NCBI GenBank assembly: GCA_033807775.1
Contig: CM066314.1
Coordinates: 146,123,429-146,187,428 of the forward strand
Length of the DNA stretch: 64,000 nt
Direction of reading: 5' to 3'
From: Saussurea involucrata
Taxonomy: Eukaryota > Streptophyta > Magnoliopsida > Asterales > Asteraceae
Shown one piece after another: positions 44,861 through 55,256 of the stretch; the stretch's first letter is position 1, and every line of letters begins with the position of its first letter. The translations under genes were made by a program, and so were the position numbers. Below the pieces are notes generated by a model. The model was not told the origin of the DNA. It saw only the letters and a program-made list of their open reading frames with translations, and did not search any database.

Positions 44861-46318
44861 TAATACGTGAATTTCCTTGAAATTCCCATTCGGATCCCTT
44901 ATGGGCAATGGTTTCTAAAATGTTATCAAGATCCTCATTGGATAGATTTTTGATCAACCGTTCCATCTCGGAATGTTTAGGCGGGACAATACCCAAAAGG
45001 TTATTAATGGTTGTGGCCGAAAAATCAACCTCGGTTTGTCTAACAAGGATTTTTACACCGTCCGTTACGGACATTTCACTATAAAAATCCCTCACCCAGT
45101 CAATATTATATTGACTTGGTGGTTCACAGAAAATTTCCCAGCCCAACTTTGTGATTAAATAACCAATGTGCGGGTGTGCAAGTAATGCATTAACATGAAA
45201 TCCACGTGGTGCATGGCATATTTTACGTGCTAAAGTAGGAAATTTAAGCATAGCTTCATGACATGAAAATAAATCGAAACGAGTGATATTTGAGTTTAAG
45301 GAGGTACCGACTTTTTGTTTTCCCTTGTCAAGACCACGAACTCCTTGAGAGTTCTCTGATTCCTTCTCTTCACCATCTCGACCCGCGTCTTCCTCCGACG
45401 CCACAAGTTCACCATCTTCAATTTCAACCCATACCTTTCTCTTTTTAATGGGTTGCATGTTACCCATTTCGTTCGATTTCAACCTGCGGCAGTATTGGTG
45501 AGTGGTAGTGTTTGGGTTAGGGTTAGGGGTTGGTTTAGAGAGTGTTGAGAGTGATGTCGTAGGTTGTTCTAAGGTAGTGAGAGGTGGTGGTCGGCGATGG
45601 TCTTGCGGTACCGCCGTGGATGCAACAGGTGGGTAATTTAGGTTGTTGACCACCGTTGATCGCACTGGATTGAAGGGTCGAAAAGCAGATGGCTGATTTG
45701 GAAGTGGGTTTCCAAGTTGATCCAACACTATTGCAGCAGTGATCTTGTGTTGTGGTGGTCGTCTCGATGCATAACGAGGGTGTGTAAATCCTGGTGGTGG
45801 ACTAACATTTGGTCGAAAGAACAGTGGTCTCGGATCAGATTGGTAAAACATTGGTCGAGGACCATAGTTCATCAGGAACTTATTGGTGGCCAAATAGGTT
45901 GGATCACCCCCTCCAGAATGTCCTCTAATCATCGATGTCGACACATTTGGTGGCAACGAGCTCAGATGAGGTTTTCGGTCCTCTTGCTCGGCATAAAGGG
46001 ATTAGTGTATACCCTTGTTGTGCGCTGGTGTGGCGATGAAGATGACTCATTCATCATTCGCTCTGCTACGGCAGCTAGCTCTCGGAGTTTTGTGTGAGCA
46101 CTCGAGCACTGTTGACTTGCCGGAGAAAAAGGCGGTGGCGGCATCGGTGGTCTTTGATCATCGCCGGTAGCCATTAACGATATTCGCCGGTGGGTTTTTT
46201 GTGTTCTCTTTTTCCGATGTGGGTTTTCGGCCACAAGACTAGCTCCGCTTCTTGTAACTCTCCGATTTGCAGCTGATATTTTTAGGGTTTTTTGTGTTTT
46301 CTTTCTTGCTCTCGCCAT

Positions 46319-47149
46319 AGAAATAAGAGGTGGGTTTTATATGAAGAAGATGAGAGGTTGAGGGAGACGAGAGAGTGACGTAAGCAGAGATGAAGTGATC
46401 TCTTGGCAGAAGAAATTCGGCGGTGGTGGCAGTGAACAGTACCGATGAAGAAGAGAAATAGCAGTGTGTATTTGTTTGTTCGCATGAAGAAGAAAAAATA
46501 CCTGCATATTTTCTCAACTCAAGTACGAGCATTTAATGCTCTTCCAAACAAGTACACATCAACAGTAATCAGATTATGATTTAGTTAGACTGAGTATCTT
46601 AAAACAAATCCAGTTAAACAAATATCTGATCAATTCTTCTCTTTTTCTCTTATTTTTCTTATGGGCCGAAATTATAATCATATTTGGGCCGAAAATTCTT
46701 GGCCAAATTTAGATTTTGAAATTGATTTAGAGACCCAATTTAATTAAATGTAACCAGCCCGATTAATTATAAATCTGAATTTAACGTGGGTATTACCGAA
46801 AATATTCTTCGAGGCCCAGAAATTCAGACTCTCGTTAATCAAGTTTCGATCACTTGCTTTGGTCACTACCTTGTTTTATAAAAATTTGGCCAAAGGCCGA
46901 AATTTTATTTTTCATCTCCTGATCAGAATTTTTCTCTCCAAACTCTGTCTTTCCCCAAAATTTACATCCTTTTGTAAACCTCTCCTTATTTCTTTTTAAA
47001 ATAATTTTATGTTTTTATATTTTTATTTTTTCGAGTTAGAATATAAAATACGTAATTATATTTACATATAAATATCTAGATTTTTATTTTGTTTTATTTT
47101 GTATTTTTTTATTATATATACAAATTTTTATATTTATTTTATTTTTGTT
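46319..47149 (-). other. Athila spacer between pol and the env-like ORF
   Basis: AT-rich with runs such as TTTTATATTTTTA. CATATAAAACCC (minus strand) lies about 25 nt before the ATG at 46318, which would put transcription start at or after that ATG. No frame supported. Confidence 0.4.
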
Positions 47150-49830
47150 CTAGAAGGTGGACAACCTCCACAGGCTGTTGTATCAGATTCTGAGGTTCAA
47201 CAAATGGTTTTACTCGCTGTCCGTTTACCTTAAAAGTTGTACCTTTTTCTGGATCAATCAATTCAATCACTCCGTAAGGATAAACTTTAGCAATCTGATA
47301 TGGTCATGTCCATCTAGATTTTAATTTACCTGGGAACAACCTGAGTCTGGAGTTGAACAGTAGGACCTGCTGTCCTACAAAGAGCTCTTTGGACAAATCT
47401 TCTTATCGTGCCATTTCTTTGTATTTTCTTTATAAAGTTTGGCATTTTCATAAGAAAATTTCCTATGTTCTTCTAACTCACAAAGTTGAAGAGTTCTTCT
47501 TTTTCCTGCCTCATCCATACTCATGTTAAGTTCCTTTATGGTCCAATAGGCCTTATGCTCTAATTCTACAGGCAGGTGACAGGCTTTCCCAAAAACTAGT
47601 TTATAAGGGGACATTCCAATAGGGGTTTTGTAAGCGGTCCGGTAGGCCCACAAGGCATCATCCAGTTTGGATGCCCAGTCTTTTCTATGTGGCTTGACTG
47701 CCTTAGCTAAGATTCCTTTAATTTCTCTATTGGACAACTCAGCCAAACCATTGGTTTGAGGGTGATAAGCAGTAGCCATCCTGTGCTGAATGTTGTATTT
47801 GTCCAGGACTTCCTCTAATAGGTTGTTGATGAAATGGGTGCCCTCATCAATAATCAAGGCACGGGGTGTGCCAAATCTAGTGAATATGTTCTTTTAGAGA
47901 AATTTGATGACAGTCTTGGCATCATTAGAGTGACAGGCCATAGCCTCCACCCATTTAGATACATAGTCAACAGCTACCAGGATGTAGGCACAGTTGTTTG
48001 ACAGTGGAAATGGTCCCATAAAGTCAATACCCCAAACGTCAAATAATTCTACTTCTAAAATCCCATTTAAAGGCATTTCATTTCGCTGAGAAATATTTCC
48101 GCTTCTTTGACACTCATTACAACTTTTTACAAAGTTGTAGGCATCGTTATTTAGGGTAGGCCAATACAAACCTAATTGTAATACCTTTGCAGCTGTTCTG
48201 CTTCCTCCAAAATGTCCTCCACATGGACCTGTATGACAGTGTTATAAGACAGATGCCACTTCTTCTTTAGGGATGCACCATCTGATCACCTGATCTGCAC
48301 AAATCTTAAATAAAAATGGATCATCCCAAAGAAATTTCTTGGAATCAAATATAAGTTTCTTTCTTTGATGCTTATTTAATTCCTTGGGAATGATCCCACA
48401 AGCTAAGTAATTAACAATATCTGCAAACCAAGGTATTGCGGTATGTTGTACAACTAAGATTCTTTCATCTGGAAAAACATCACTGATATCATTAGTGTGT
48501 TCAGTGTGCTCTTGTTTTTCCAGCCTTAACAAGTGGTCAGCCACTTGATTGTTTACACCCTTTCTGTCAACGATTTCCAAATCAAATTCTTATAATAACA
48601 AGACCCACCTTATTAGCCTAGGTTTTGCGTCTTTTTTAGAAATAAGATATTTGATGGCTGCTTGATCAGTATGCACAATCACTTTGGCACCCATCAAATA
48701 TGATCTGAATTTTTCAAAAGCAAAAACTACTGCTAATAATTCCTTTTCAGTAATGGTGTAATTGATTTGAGCCTCATTGAGAGTTTTACTAGCATAGTAA
48801 ATAGAGTAAAAAACTTTATTTTTTCTTTGTCCTATAACGGCTCCAACAGCCCAGTCACTAGCATCACTCATTATTTCAAACGGTAAAGACCAATCAGGAG
48901 TCACTATTACAGGAGCAGTGACCGATGCTTCTTTCAAGATTTTAGTAGCTGTTTTACAATCATCATCAAAATTGAAAGCATGGTCATGCTGTAATAGGTA
49001 GCACAGAGGTTTGGATATTTTAGAAAAATCTTTGATAAACCTCCTGTAAAAACTTGCATGTCCTAAGAAACTTCTAATACCTTTAACAGTGGTTGGTTCT
49101 GGTAATTTTGCAATTACCTCTAATTTGGCTTTATCAACCTCAATACCTCTATTAGAAATGAGATGACCTAACACAATGCCCTCTTTAACCATAAAGTGGC
49201 ATTTTTCCCAGTTTAAAACCAAATCTGTTTCTTCACATCTTTTAAGACCTTTTTCAAGGTTTTGTAAACATAGATCATATGATGTCCCATAAACTGAAAA
49301 ATCATCCATGAAGATTTCCATGGACTGTTCAAGCATATCTGAGAAAATAAACATCATACATCTTTGGAAAGTGGCGGGCGCATTACAAAGTCCAAAAGGC
49401 ATTCTTCTAAAGGCAAAAGTACCATAAGGGCATGTAAAAGTTGTTTTCTCCTGATCTTCAGGTGCAATGGCAAATTGATTGTAACCGGAGTAACCATCTA
49501 AGAAACAATAAAACTCCTTACCTACTAGTTTGTCTAACATTTGGTCAATGAAAGGCAATGGAAAATGGTCTTTCTGGGTAGCCTGGTTAAGCTTCCTATA
49601 GTCCACACAGATTCTCCATCCTGACACTACTCTAGTAGGTATAAGTTCATTCTTCTCATTAGTTACGACAGTAACTCCACCCTTTTTGGGTACACACTGC
49701 ACAGGACTGACACAAGTACTACTGGCAATAGGATAAATTATGCCAGCATCCAACCATTTCAAAATTTCCTTTTTAACATCTTTCATCATAGGGTTGAGTC
49801 TTCTTTTAGGCTCAACTGAGGTGTTGATCC
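47150..49830 (-). pseudogene. Athila-type gypsy pol (RT-RNase H-integrase), truncated upstream
   Basis: RT runs from RRLNPMMKDVKKEI (about 49805) through CVDYRKLNQATQKDHFPLPF and the active site MDDFSVYG (about 49290); RNase H follows (IMSDASDWAVGAVIGQR, HTDQAAIKYL). Integrase has a zinc motif HCHTGPCGGHFGG and CNECQRSGN, the core GIDFMGPFP, DEGTHFIN and TAYHPQTNGLAE, then the lineage signature WAYRTAYKTPIGMSPYKLV and KACHLPVELEHKAYW. A C-terminal GPY-like part extends to about 47150. Stops at 48590, 48242 and 47894 and a frameshift near 47400 disable it. RT before integrase marks Ty3/gypsy, and the integrase wording is Athila. Gag, protease and 5' LTR are missing: sequence changes at about 49835. 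Confidence 0.9.
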
Positions 49831-49840
49831 AAACCCTCAG

Positions 49841-50640
49841 TGATTTGATAATGACCCTTTAAAACACTTAGTGAAAATTGTAAGTAAACATTATGTATTA
49901 GAGTTTCACTATCGCTGATAAGTACTATGTCTTTACAGTACCGCTGATAGGAAACTCACGCTTTTTAGAATAGACATTCAGCAAACACTGTTCATCAATA
50001 GAGCTCTGAGCCTGTTCAGTCCTATTGGTGATCGCTGATAGTTTAAGTTGTTTACTTATGATCCCTGAAGACAAGTCTCACGTCAACAAAGGTTCTACGC
50101 TGAAGTCGAAGATCAAGCCCAAGAACCAGCGACAAGTCTACTAATGAACTGATGTGGATATCAGCGAAGACCAGACCTGTCCACTCAACGTGAAGTATCA
50201 AGTAGAAGACTTCAGCAATCGCTGAGCTTTATCACTCGCTGATGAAGTGCTGTTCAACGAACGCTGATCATGAGGTCTACTCTACAAAGTACTTTTGTCT
50301 TAACCCCCTTGCACGTCTCCGTACGAAATGTCAGAACGGACATCCCTTCTGTCTAGAATCGTACAACCAACTCTGATTCTACACTGTGCACCATGCGGCT
50401 ACTAAGGTTGTCTACAAAGGTCAAAACACGCAACCACTCAGCTACTGCCACGTGTAAAGTAATACTGCCATGCATTAAATGCATGCAGTATATAAGAAGA
50501 ACCCTACTTCAGTTTTGAAGTGCTCAACCATCTTCTTCTTTCTATCTTTGTGTTAGGATATTACTCGTAATTTCCTTATCTCCTTTCTGTCTTATTTCTA
50601 GTGCAAGAAACTTAGTGTTCTTAACTTGTTTAGATTAGGA
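49841..50640 (+). repeat. LTR-like segment with TATA box, boundaries unresolved
   Basis: A noncoding block between broken Athila pol and the E3 env-like start. The plus strand has CAGTATATAAGAAGAACCC at about 50488, then a TCTTCTTCTTTCT leader, as in an LTR promoter. ATCGCTGATA and CAGCGA words (about eight) tie it to the E3 family. It could be an inverted LTR of that family or a solo LTR. Neither a TSD nor matching ends was found. Confidence 0.4.
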
Positions 50641-50988
50641 TTAGTCCTTAATCTTGTTCCTTATCTCCATTATTTTCTTTGGATCTTTGGTAGAGGGCAC
50701 CTGAGCTCTTCTGGCAGTATACCAGAACTGAGCTAGTAGAGATCGATGAGCAGGGGGTGCAATTGTCAGGGCTGTTGAAATAGGGCAAGTCTTGAGAAAG
50801 TTCACAGCATCATCAAGATGTGTGACTTGTTTCTTTTCAGGGAAGTCGAAAAGAGCATAGGGGTTATTGTGTTGAAAGGTAACTTTCTCAAGTGTGAATT
50901 TGACCTGAGGAGCTTTGGTGAGATTCAGTTTCTCAGCAGCAGTGGGGGACTTTGTAGTAGCAGCCTGAGCTTCAGTAAGAAATGCCAT
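50641..50988 (-). pseudogene. E3 env-like ORF, N-terminal 115 codons only
   Basis: Starts MAFLTEAQAATTKSPTAAEK at 50988. CPISTALTIAPPAHRSLLAQFWYTAR resembles the N-terminal domain of Sirevirus env-like proteins. It ends at PKKIMEIRNKIKD, where sequence changes into the LTR-like block, so at least most of the protein is lost. The leader has a TATA box at 51501 and an intron-like GT..AG segment. Function unknown. Confidence 0.6.
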
Positions 50989-50990
50989 TT

Positions 50991-51383
50991 CTGTTTCACA
51001 TATATAAACATGAAGAGAGATAAAGAACAGAGTCTTAATGTGGAAAGATTTTCCAAAATAAGATGTTACCGAATTTTGTCCATTTCATTCAGACATACAA
51101 ATGTCTTAATGAAGATTAGGGTTTTTCTAGGTTTTGAGAAAGAAATACAAAACATAGAGAGCATTAGTTTTCCAGTTTCCATTTGAAGAAGAGATTCTGG
51201 AAAAACATATGAAGAACAAGTTTAAGATATTGTTTTAAACTTGAAGAATAACCATGAAGATTGTGTTCATAAAATCATGAAAAGAAAATGATTACATTTT
51301 TAAAGGTTCTTTTGTTTGATCTTTTAAAAACAAAGATAAGATCAGAAACAAGTTATTAACAGGTAAATAATAAGAGTATTAAC
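50991..51383 (-). other. Putative 5' leader intron of the E3 env-like ORF
   Basis: Minus strand: donor CAACAAG|GTTAATAC at 51383 and acceptor GTGAAACAG|AAATGG at 50991, 393 nt, ending two bases before the ATG. Inferred from signals. Confidence 0.45.
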
Positions 51384-51500
51384 CTTGTTGTCGAAGAAGA
51401 ACATGAACAGTTCTTGAAACGAGAGTTCGAAATGCAACAGTAAATCTTTTTCTTGAAGAAGAAGTTGTTCGTGTAAAGGAAAAATATGAACTCGAATGAG

Positions 51501-51510
51501 TTTATATAGT
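51501..51510 (-). promoter_or_regulatory. Candidate TATA box for the E3 env-like ORF
   Basis: The minus strand reads ACTATATAAACTC followed by a TCTTCTTC-rich leader. Same type of site as in E2 at 11129. Confidence 0.5.
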
Positions 51511-51764
51511 GAGAGTAGAGAGAGAGAAAAACTGGAGCGGGAAAGTTTTTCATCATGACACGGACACGTGTTTGCATTTGATTGGATGAGAAAATGAAAC
51601 GTGCAAACGTGTGTCAGAAAAAGAACGTGCCAGGGTTTATCCGTTTGATTACGTCACAAACGTCCTTTCATTTTTAGGATGTCTCTGAGGGTTTTGAAAG
51701 CTCAGGGACTCTTTTGAAAATATGAAGCACTGAATAGAAATATCAGTGTTAGTTTTAGAAATTT

Positions 51765-51962
51765 CAAAATATCGCTGATAAGGAAGAGATATTCAGCGAT
51801 GCAATTTGTTTTGAAATCTTTCAGTTCTAGGCGAACATCAGTGAGCAAGAGAGAAAACATACCTTGATATCAGCGAATCAATTTTGTTCAGAGATAGAGG
51901 ATGAGAGGGTTATACAAGTTTGTTTTATCTTATAGCTGATCAAATGTGAACCGCTGAAGATT
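51765..51962. repeat. TCAGCGA/TCGCTGA array after E3 pol
   Basis: ATCGCTGATA, TTCAGCGATG, TATCAGCGAA and CCGCTGAAG occur within 200 bp just downstream of the pol stop, the same place as the CACCGA array of E2. Confidence 0.7.
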
Positions 51963-54900
51963 TTACTCTTCAAAGTTCAGTATTCCAAGCTCGCTGATGA
52001 GAAAGTTGAATCTTGTCTCATCAAGAGGTTTGGTGAACTGATCAGCTAACTGAAAGTCAGTTGGGATAAAGTGAAGTTCTATATCACCATTCATCACATG
52101 ATCTCTGATAAAATGATACCTGATTTCGATGTGTTTGGTCTTTGAGTGTAGCACTGGATTGTTGGCTATAGCGATGGCACTAGTGCTATCGCAATGGATT
52201 GGAATTTTCGAGAGCTGAAGATCATAGTCCAGTAGTTGATTTCTCATCCACAAGACCTGAGAACAACAGCTTCCAGCAACTACATACTCAGCTTCAGCGT
52301 TGAGGTGGACACTGAGTTTTGCTTTTTACTTGTACAACTCACCAGCTTTCCACCCAGGAGTTGACAGCCTCCTGTGGTGCTTTTCCTATCCAATTTGCAA
52401 CCTGCAAAATCACTATCTGAATAGGCGATTAGATCAAACCGTGGATCTTTGGGATACCAAAGACCTAGGTTAGAAGTACCCTTAAGGTAACGAAAGATTC
52501 ACTTTACAGCAATCATATGAGATTCCTTAGGTTCAGCTTGATATCGTGCACACAAACAAGTTGCATACATAATATCAGGTCGGCTAGCTATGAGATAAAG
52601 GAGAGAGCCAATCATCCCACGGTACGTCGTGACATTCACAGGTGTTCCAGAGGAATCCTTGTTAAGTGTCAGCGGTGGTGCCATAGGGGTTTTCATAGCT
52701 GAACTCTGAGTTAAATCAAATTTATTCAGCATATCTTTAACATACTTTCCCTGATTAATGAAAGTTCCCTTTTCATTCTGTTTTATCTGAAGACCAAGGA
52801 AATATGTTAGCTCACCCATCATACTCATTTTATACTCAGCTTTCATCCTTTCAGAGAAACGAGTTCAAAGGTCAGGGTTAGTAGAACCAAATAAAATATC
52901 ATCGACATATACTTGAACAAGAATAATATGACCTTTAACTTTCCTGAAAAATAGAGTCTTATCGATTTTACCACGCTCAAATTTTTAATCAGGAGATAAG
53001 ATGATAGAGTGTCATACCATGCACGAGGAGCTTGCTTTAAGCCATAGAATGCCTTATCCAGTTTATAAACATAACCTGGATGCTTAGGATCTGAGAATCC
53101 TAGAGGTTGTTCTACGTATACTTCTTCATTCAGCTTTCCATTTAGGAACGCTAACTTAACATCCATCTAATAAACTTTGAAGTCTTTGTGTACAGCGTAG
53201 GCTAAGAAAAGATGAATGGCTTCTAGTCTAGCCACTGGAGCAAAGGTTTCGTCGTAATCTATACCTTCATCTTGTCTGTATACTTGAGCAACAAGTCGAG
53301 CCTTGTTGCGGGTTACAGTTCCATGCTCATCCAACTTGTTTCGATATACCCATTTAGTGCCTATCACTGACTTGTCGGATGGACGAGGAACAAGCTTCCA
53401 AACTTTGTTTCTTTCGAATTCAGTCAGCTCTTCTTGCATAGCGCTGACCCAGTTCAGATCTTGGAGGGCATCATCTGTTTTCTTTGGTTCAATCAGAGAA
53501 ATAAAGTTAACAAATAAACAAATATTACCTGCACTCCGTCGAGTCTGAACACCAGCGTTTGGATCACCAAGAATTTGTTCAATAGGGTGATTGATAGTCC
53601 ATCGCTGAGCCGGAGCATGAGTCATTGGCTCAACCTGAACTTCTGGAGGAGCTGAAGAAGAGGCTTCAGCGACTTCTGGTATGTCAGCTAGGAGAGGACG
53701 AGGTTCAGAAATTATTTCATTCACTGATTGCTGAGAAGTAGAGGGAATGTCTGAGATAGGAGGTTCAGAGGCAGGCATAGTGTTTAAAGGAATAGCTGAG
53801 ACCCAAGATGTTTCAGCTTCACTAGTCTGCATGTTCGGGATGATAGTAGGACCATCATCTTCAACGGTATGAGTATAAGGAGTGGGAATATCTTCTGAAT
53901 CAACAAGATGTGAAAACATCCATTGAGTTTGCAGAGGGTTTAGAGTTTGCTGAACGGGATTCGTCAAAAGTGACATGAATAGTTTCTTCAACAGTTTGTC
54001 TTCTTCGATTGAAGACTCTGAAGGCTTTGGAAACTGAGGAGTATCCAAGAAAGATTCCATCATCAGCCTTAGGATCAAACTTTCCAAGGGCATCTCTGTT
54101 GTTCAGTATGAAACACTGACATCCAAAGATGTGAAGAAAGCTAATTGAAGGCTTTTTCCAATGAAAAAGTTCAGAGGCTGTCTTCTTGAATCTTTTTACT
54201 ATCAGCGACCTGTTTTGCGTAAAACAAGTAGTGTTGACAGCTTCTGCCCAAAACTGAGTAGGCAGGTGAGAATCGCTGAGCATTGAATATGCAGCTTCGA
54301 TGATAGTTCTATTTCTTCTTTCAGCGACTCCATTTTGTTGCGGTGTTCTCACTGAAGAAAAGTTGTGAGAAATACCCTTACTCTCAAAGAAGGAATCAAG
54401 AGAACTGTTTTTGAATTCAGTCCCATGATCACTCCTTATTGAGCGAACGGTCATGTTGTTCAGGACTTCCATTTTCCTAACAAAAGTGATGAGTTCTTCA
54501 GGGGTGTCACTCTTAGACCGGAGAAACATTACCCAGGTATAGCGAGAGAATTCATCAACTATGACCAACATATATTTCTTTCCAGCGATGGATTATTTGT
54601 TAACAAGGCCAAACAAATCCATATGGAGAAGTTGTGGAGGAGATGACACTGAGGAGACTTGCTTTGACTTGAAGCTTGCTTTGGTCTGCTTCCCTTTTCA
54701 CACGCTGAACATAAGGACTCTTTGGCGTATGAGTGTTGAGGTAGACCAGTGACTAACTCTTTAGAAGAAAGAGTATTCAGTGTCTTGAAGTTTAGATGAG
54801 AGAGCCTCTCATGCCATAACCAGTTGGCGTCAGATGAGGCTTTAGAGAAGAAACAGGAGTTCTCAGTGGTAGAAGAGTCCATGTTAATTACATAAACATT

Positions 54901-55221
54901 TTCCAAACGATAACCGCTGAGAGCTATCTTCTCCTTTTTGTCAGTAACAAAGCAGGATTCCTTAGTGAAAATCACTTTGTTATCCTTGTCACATAGCTGA
55001 CTTATGCTTAGAATATTATGCTTCAGTCCTTCAACATATGCAACTCTTCCAAAGGTTGTTGTACCATTTGAGAGTACACCAAACCCTCGGGTATAGCCTT
55101 TTCCATTTCCACCGAAAGTCACAGAGGGACCTTTCTCTTCCTTATATTCGGTGAGCAGGTTCTTCTTACCAGTCATGTGTCTAGAGCATCCGCTATCGAG
55201 ATACCAGATACCCTTCTTAAC
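51963..55221 (-). pseudogene. E3 pol, several disabling mutations
   Basis: Copia order: protease YLDSGCSRHMTGKK (about 55200-55160), GAG-pre-integrase WLWHERLSHLNF, integrase core VRSIRSDHGTEFKN and GVAERRNRTI, linker with PAQRWTINHPIEQILGDPNA, RT VYRNKLDEHGTVTRNKARLV with MDVKLAFLNG, and RNase H tail KHIEIRYHFIRDH. Lesions: one-base loss in an A run near 54695, a deletion of about 19 bases near 53935, Gln-to-TAG at 53167, a shift near 52990, a stop at 52499 and a shift near 52310. Protein wording is close to E2 pol, so same genus but another family. Region 53060-54770 has an inverted copy at 57748-59443. Confidence 0.88.
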
Positions 55222-55256
55222 CTACAAACAAAGGAAGATTAGTTTGACTTTGGTAC
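55222..55256 (-). other. E3 gag/pol junction, 35-nt intron-like motif
   Basis: Minus strand: Trp codon, GTACCAAAG, AAACTAATC (TAA is the gag stop), pyrimidine tract TTCCTTTGTTTG, TAG, then the open protease frame. Joining across it keeps phase 0, as in E2. Confidence 0.45.

Larger units (their letters stand above)
43532..46318 (-). pseudogene. Athila env-like ORF with putative plant transposon protein domain, split by a TRIM
   Basis: The start is ATG 46318 with a basic N-terminus (MARARKKTQKTLKISAANRR), then a Pro-rich region with PPPPFSP and PPPGFTHPRY, and an acidic patch. The conserved domain (RGFHVNALLAHPHIGYLI, WVRDFYSEM, VDFSATTINNLLG, then RTHCLKPETNAWFFFMRHSL, LYCILKGHRFDIGRLI) is what databases call a putative plant transposon protein domain. 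A coiled-coil-like tail follows. The frame is shifted near 45965 and near 43838 and interrupted by the TRIM at 44222-44860. The two halves on either side of the TRIM are in the same frame once one TAATA copy is discounted, so the ORF was open when the TRIM landed. Position after integrase matches the third ORF of Athila elements; I see no clear membrane anchor. Function unknown. Confidence 0.75.

Noticed and set aside
44144..44880. Plus-strand ORFs over the TRIM
   Set aside because: The same frame is repeated in both TRIM LTRs; repeats without coding evidence.
45520..45545. TTAGGG-like words (telomere repeat)
   Set aside because: Only two or three units, and they encode Pro-Asn repeats on the minus strand of the env-like ORF.
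43771..45956. Minus-strand ORFs taken first as a host gene
   Set aside because: They lie directly downstream of Athila integrase on the same strand, before an Athila LTR, and carry a domain typical of that third ORF, so they belong to the retroelement.
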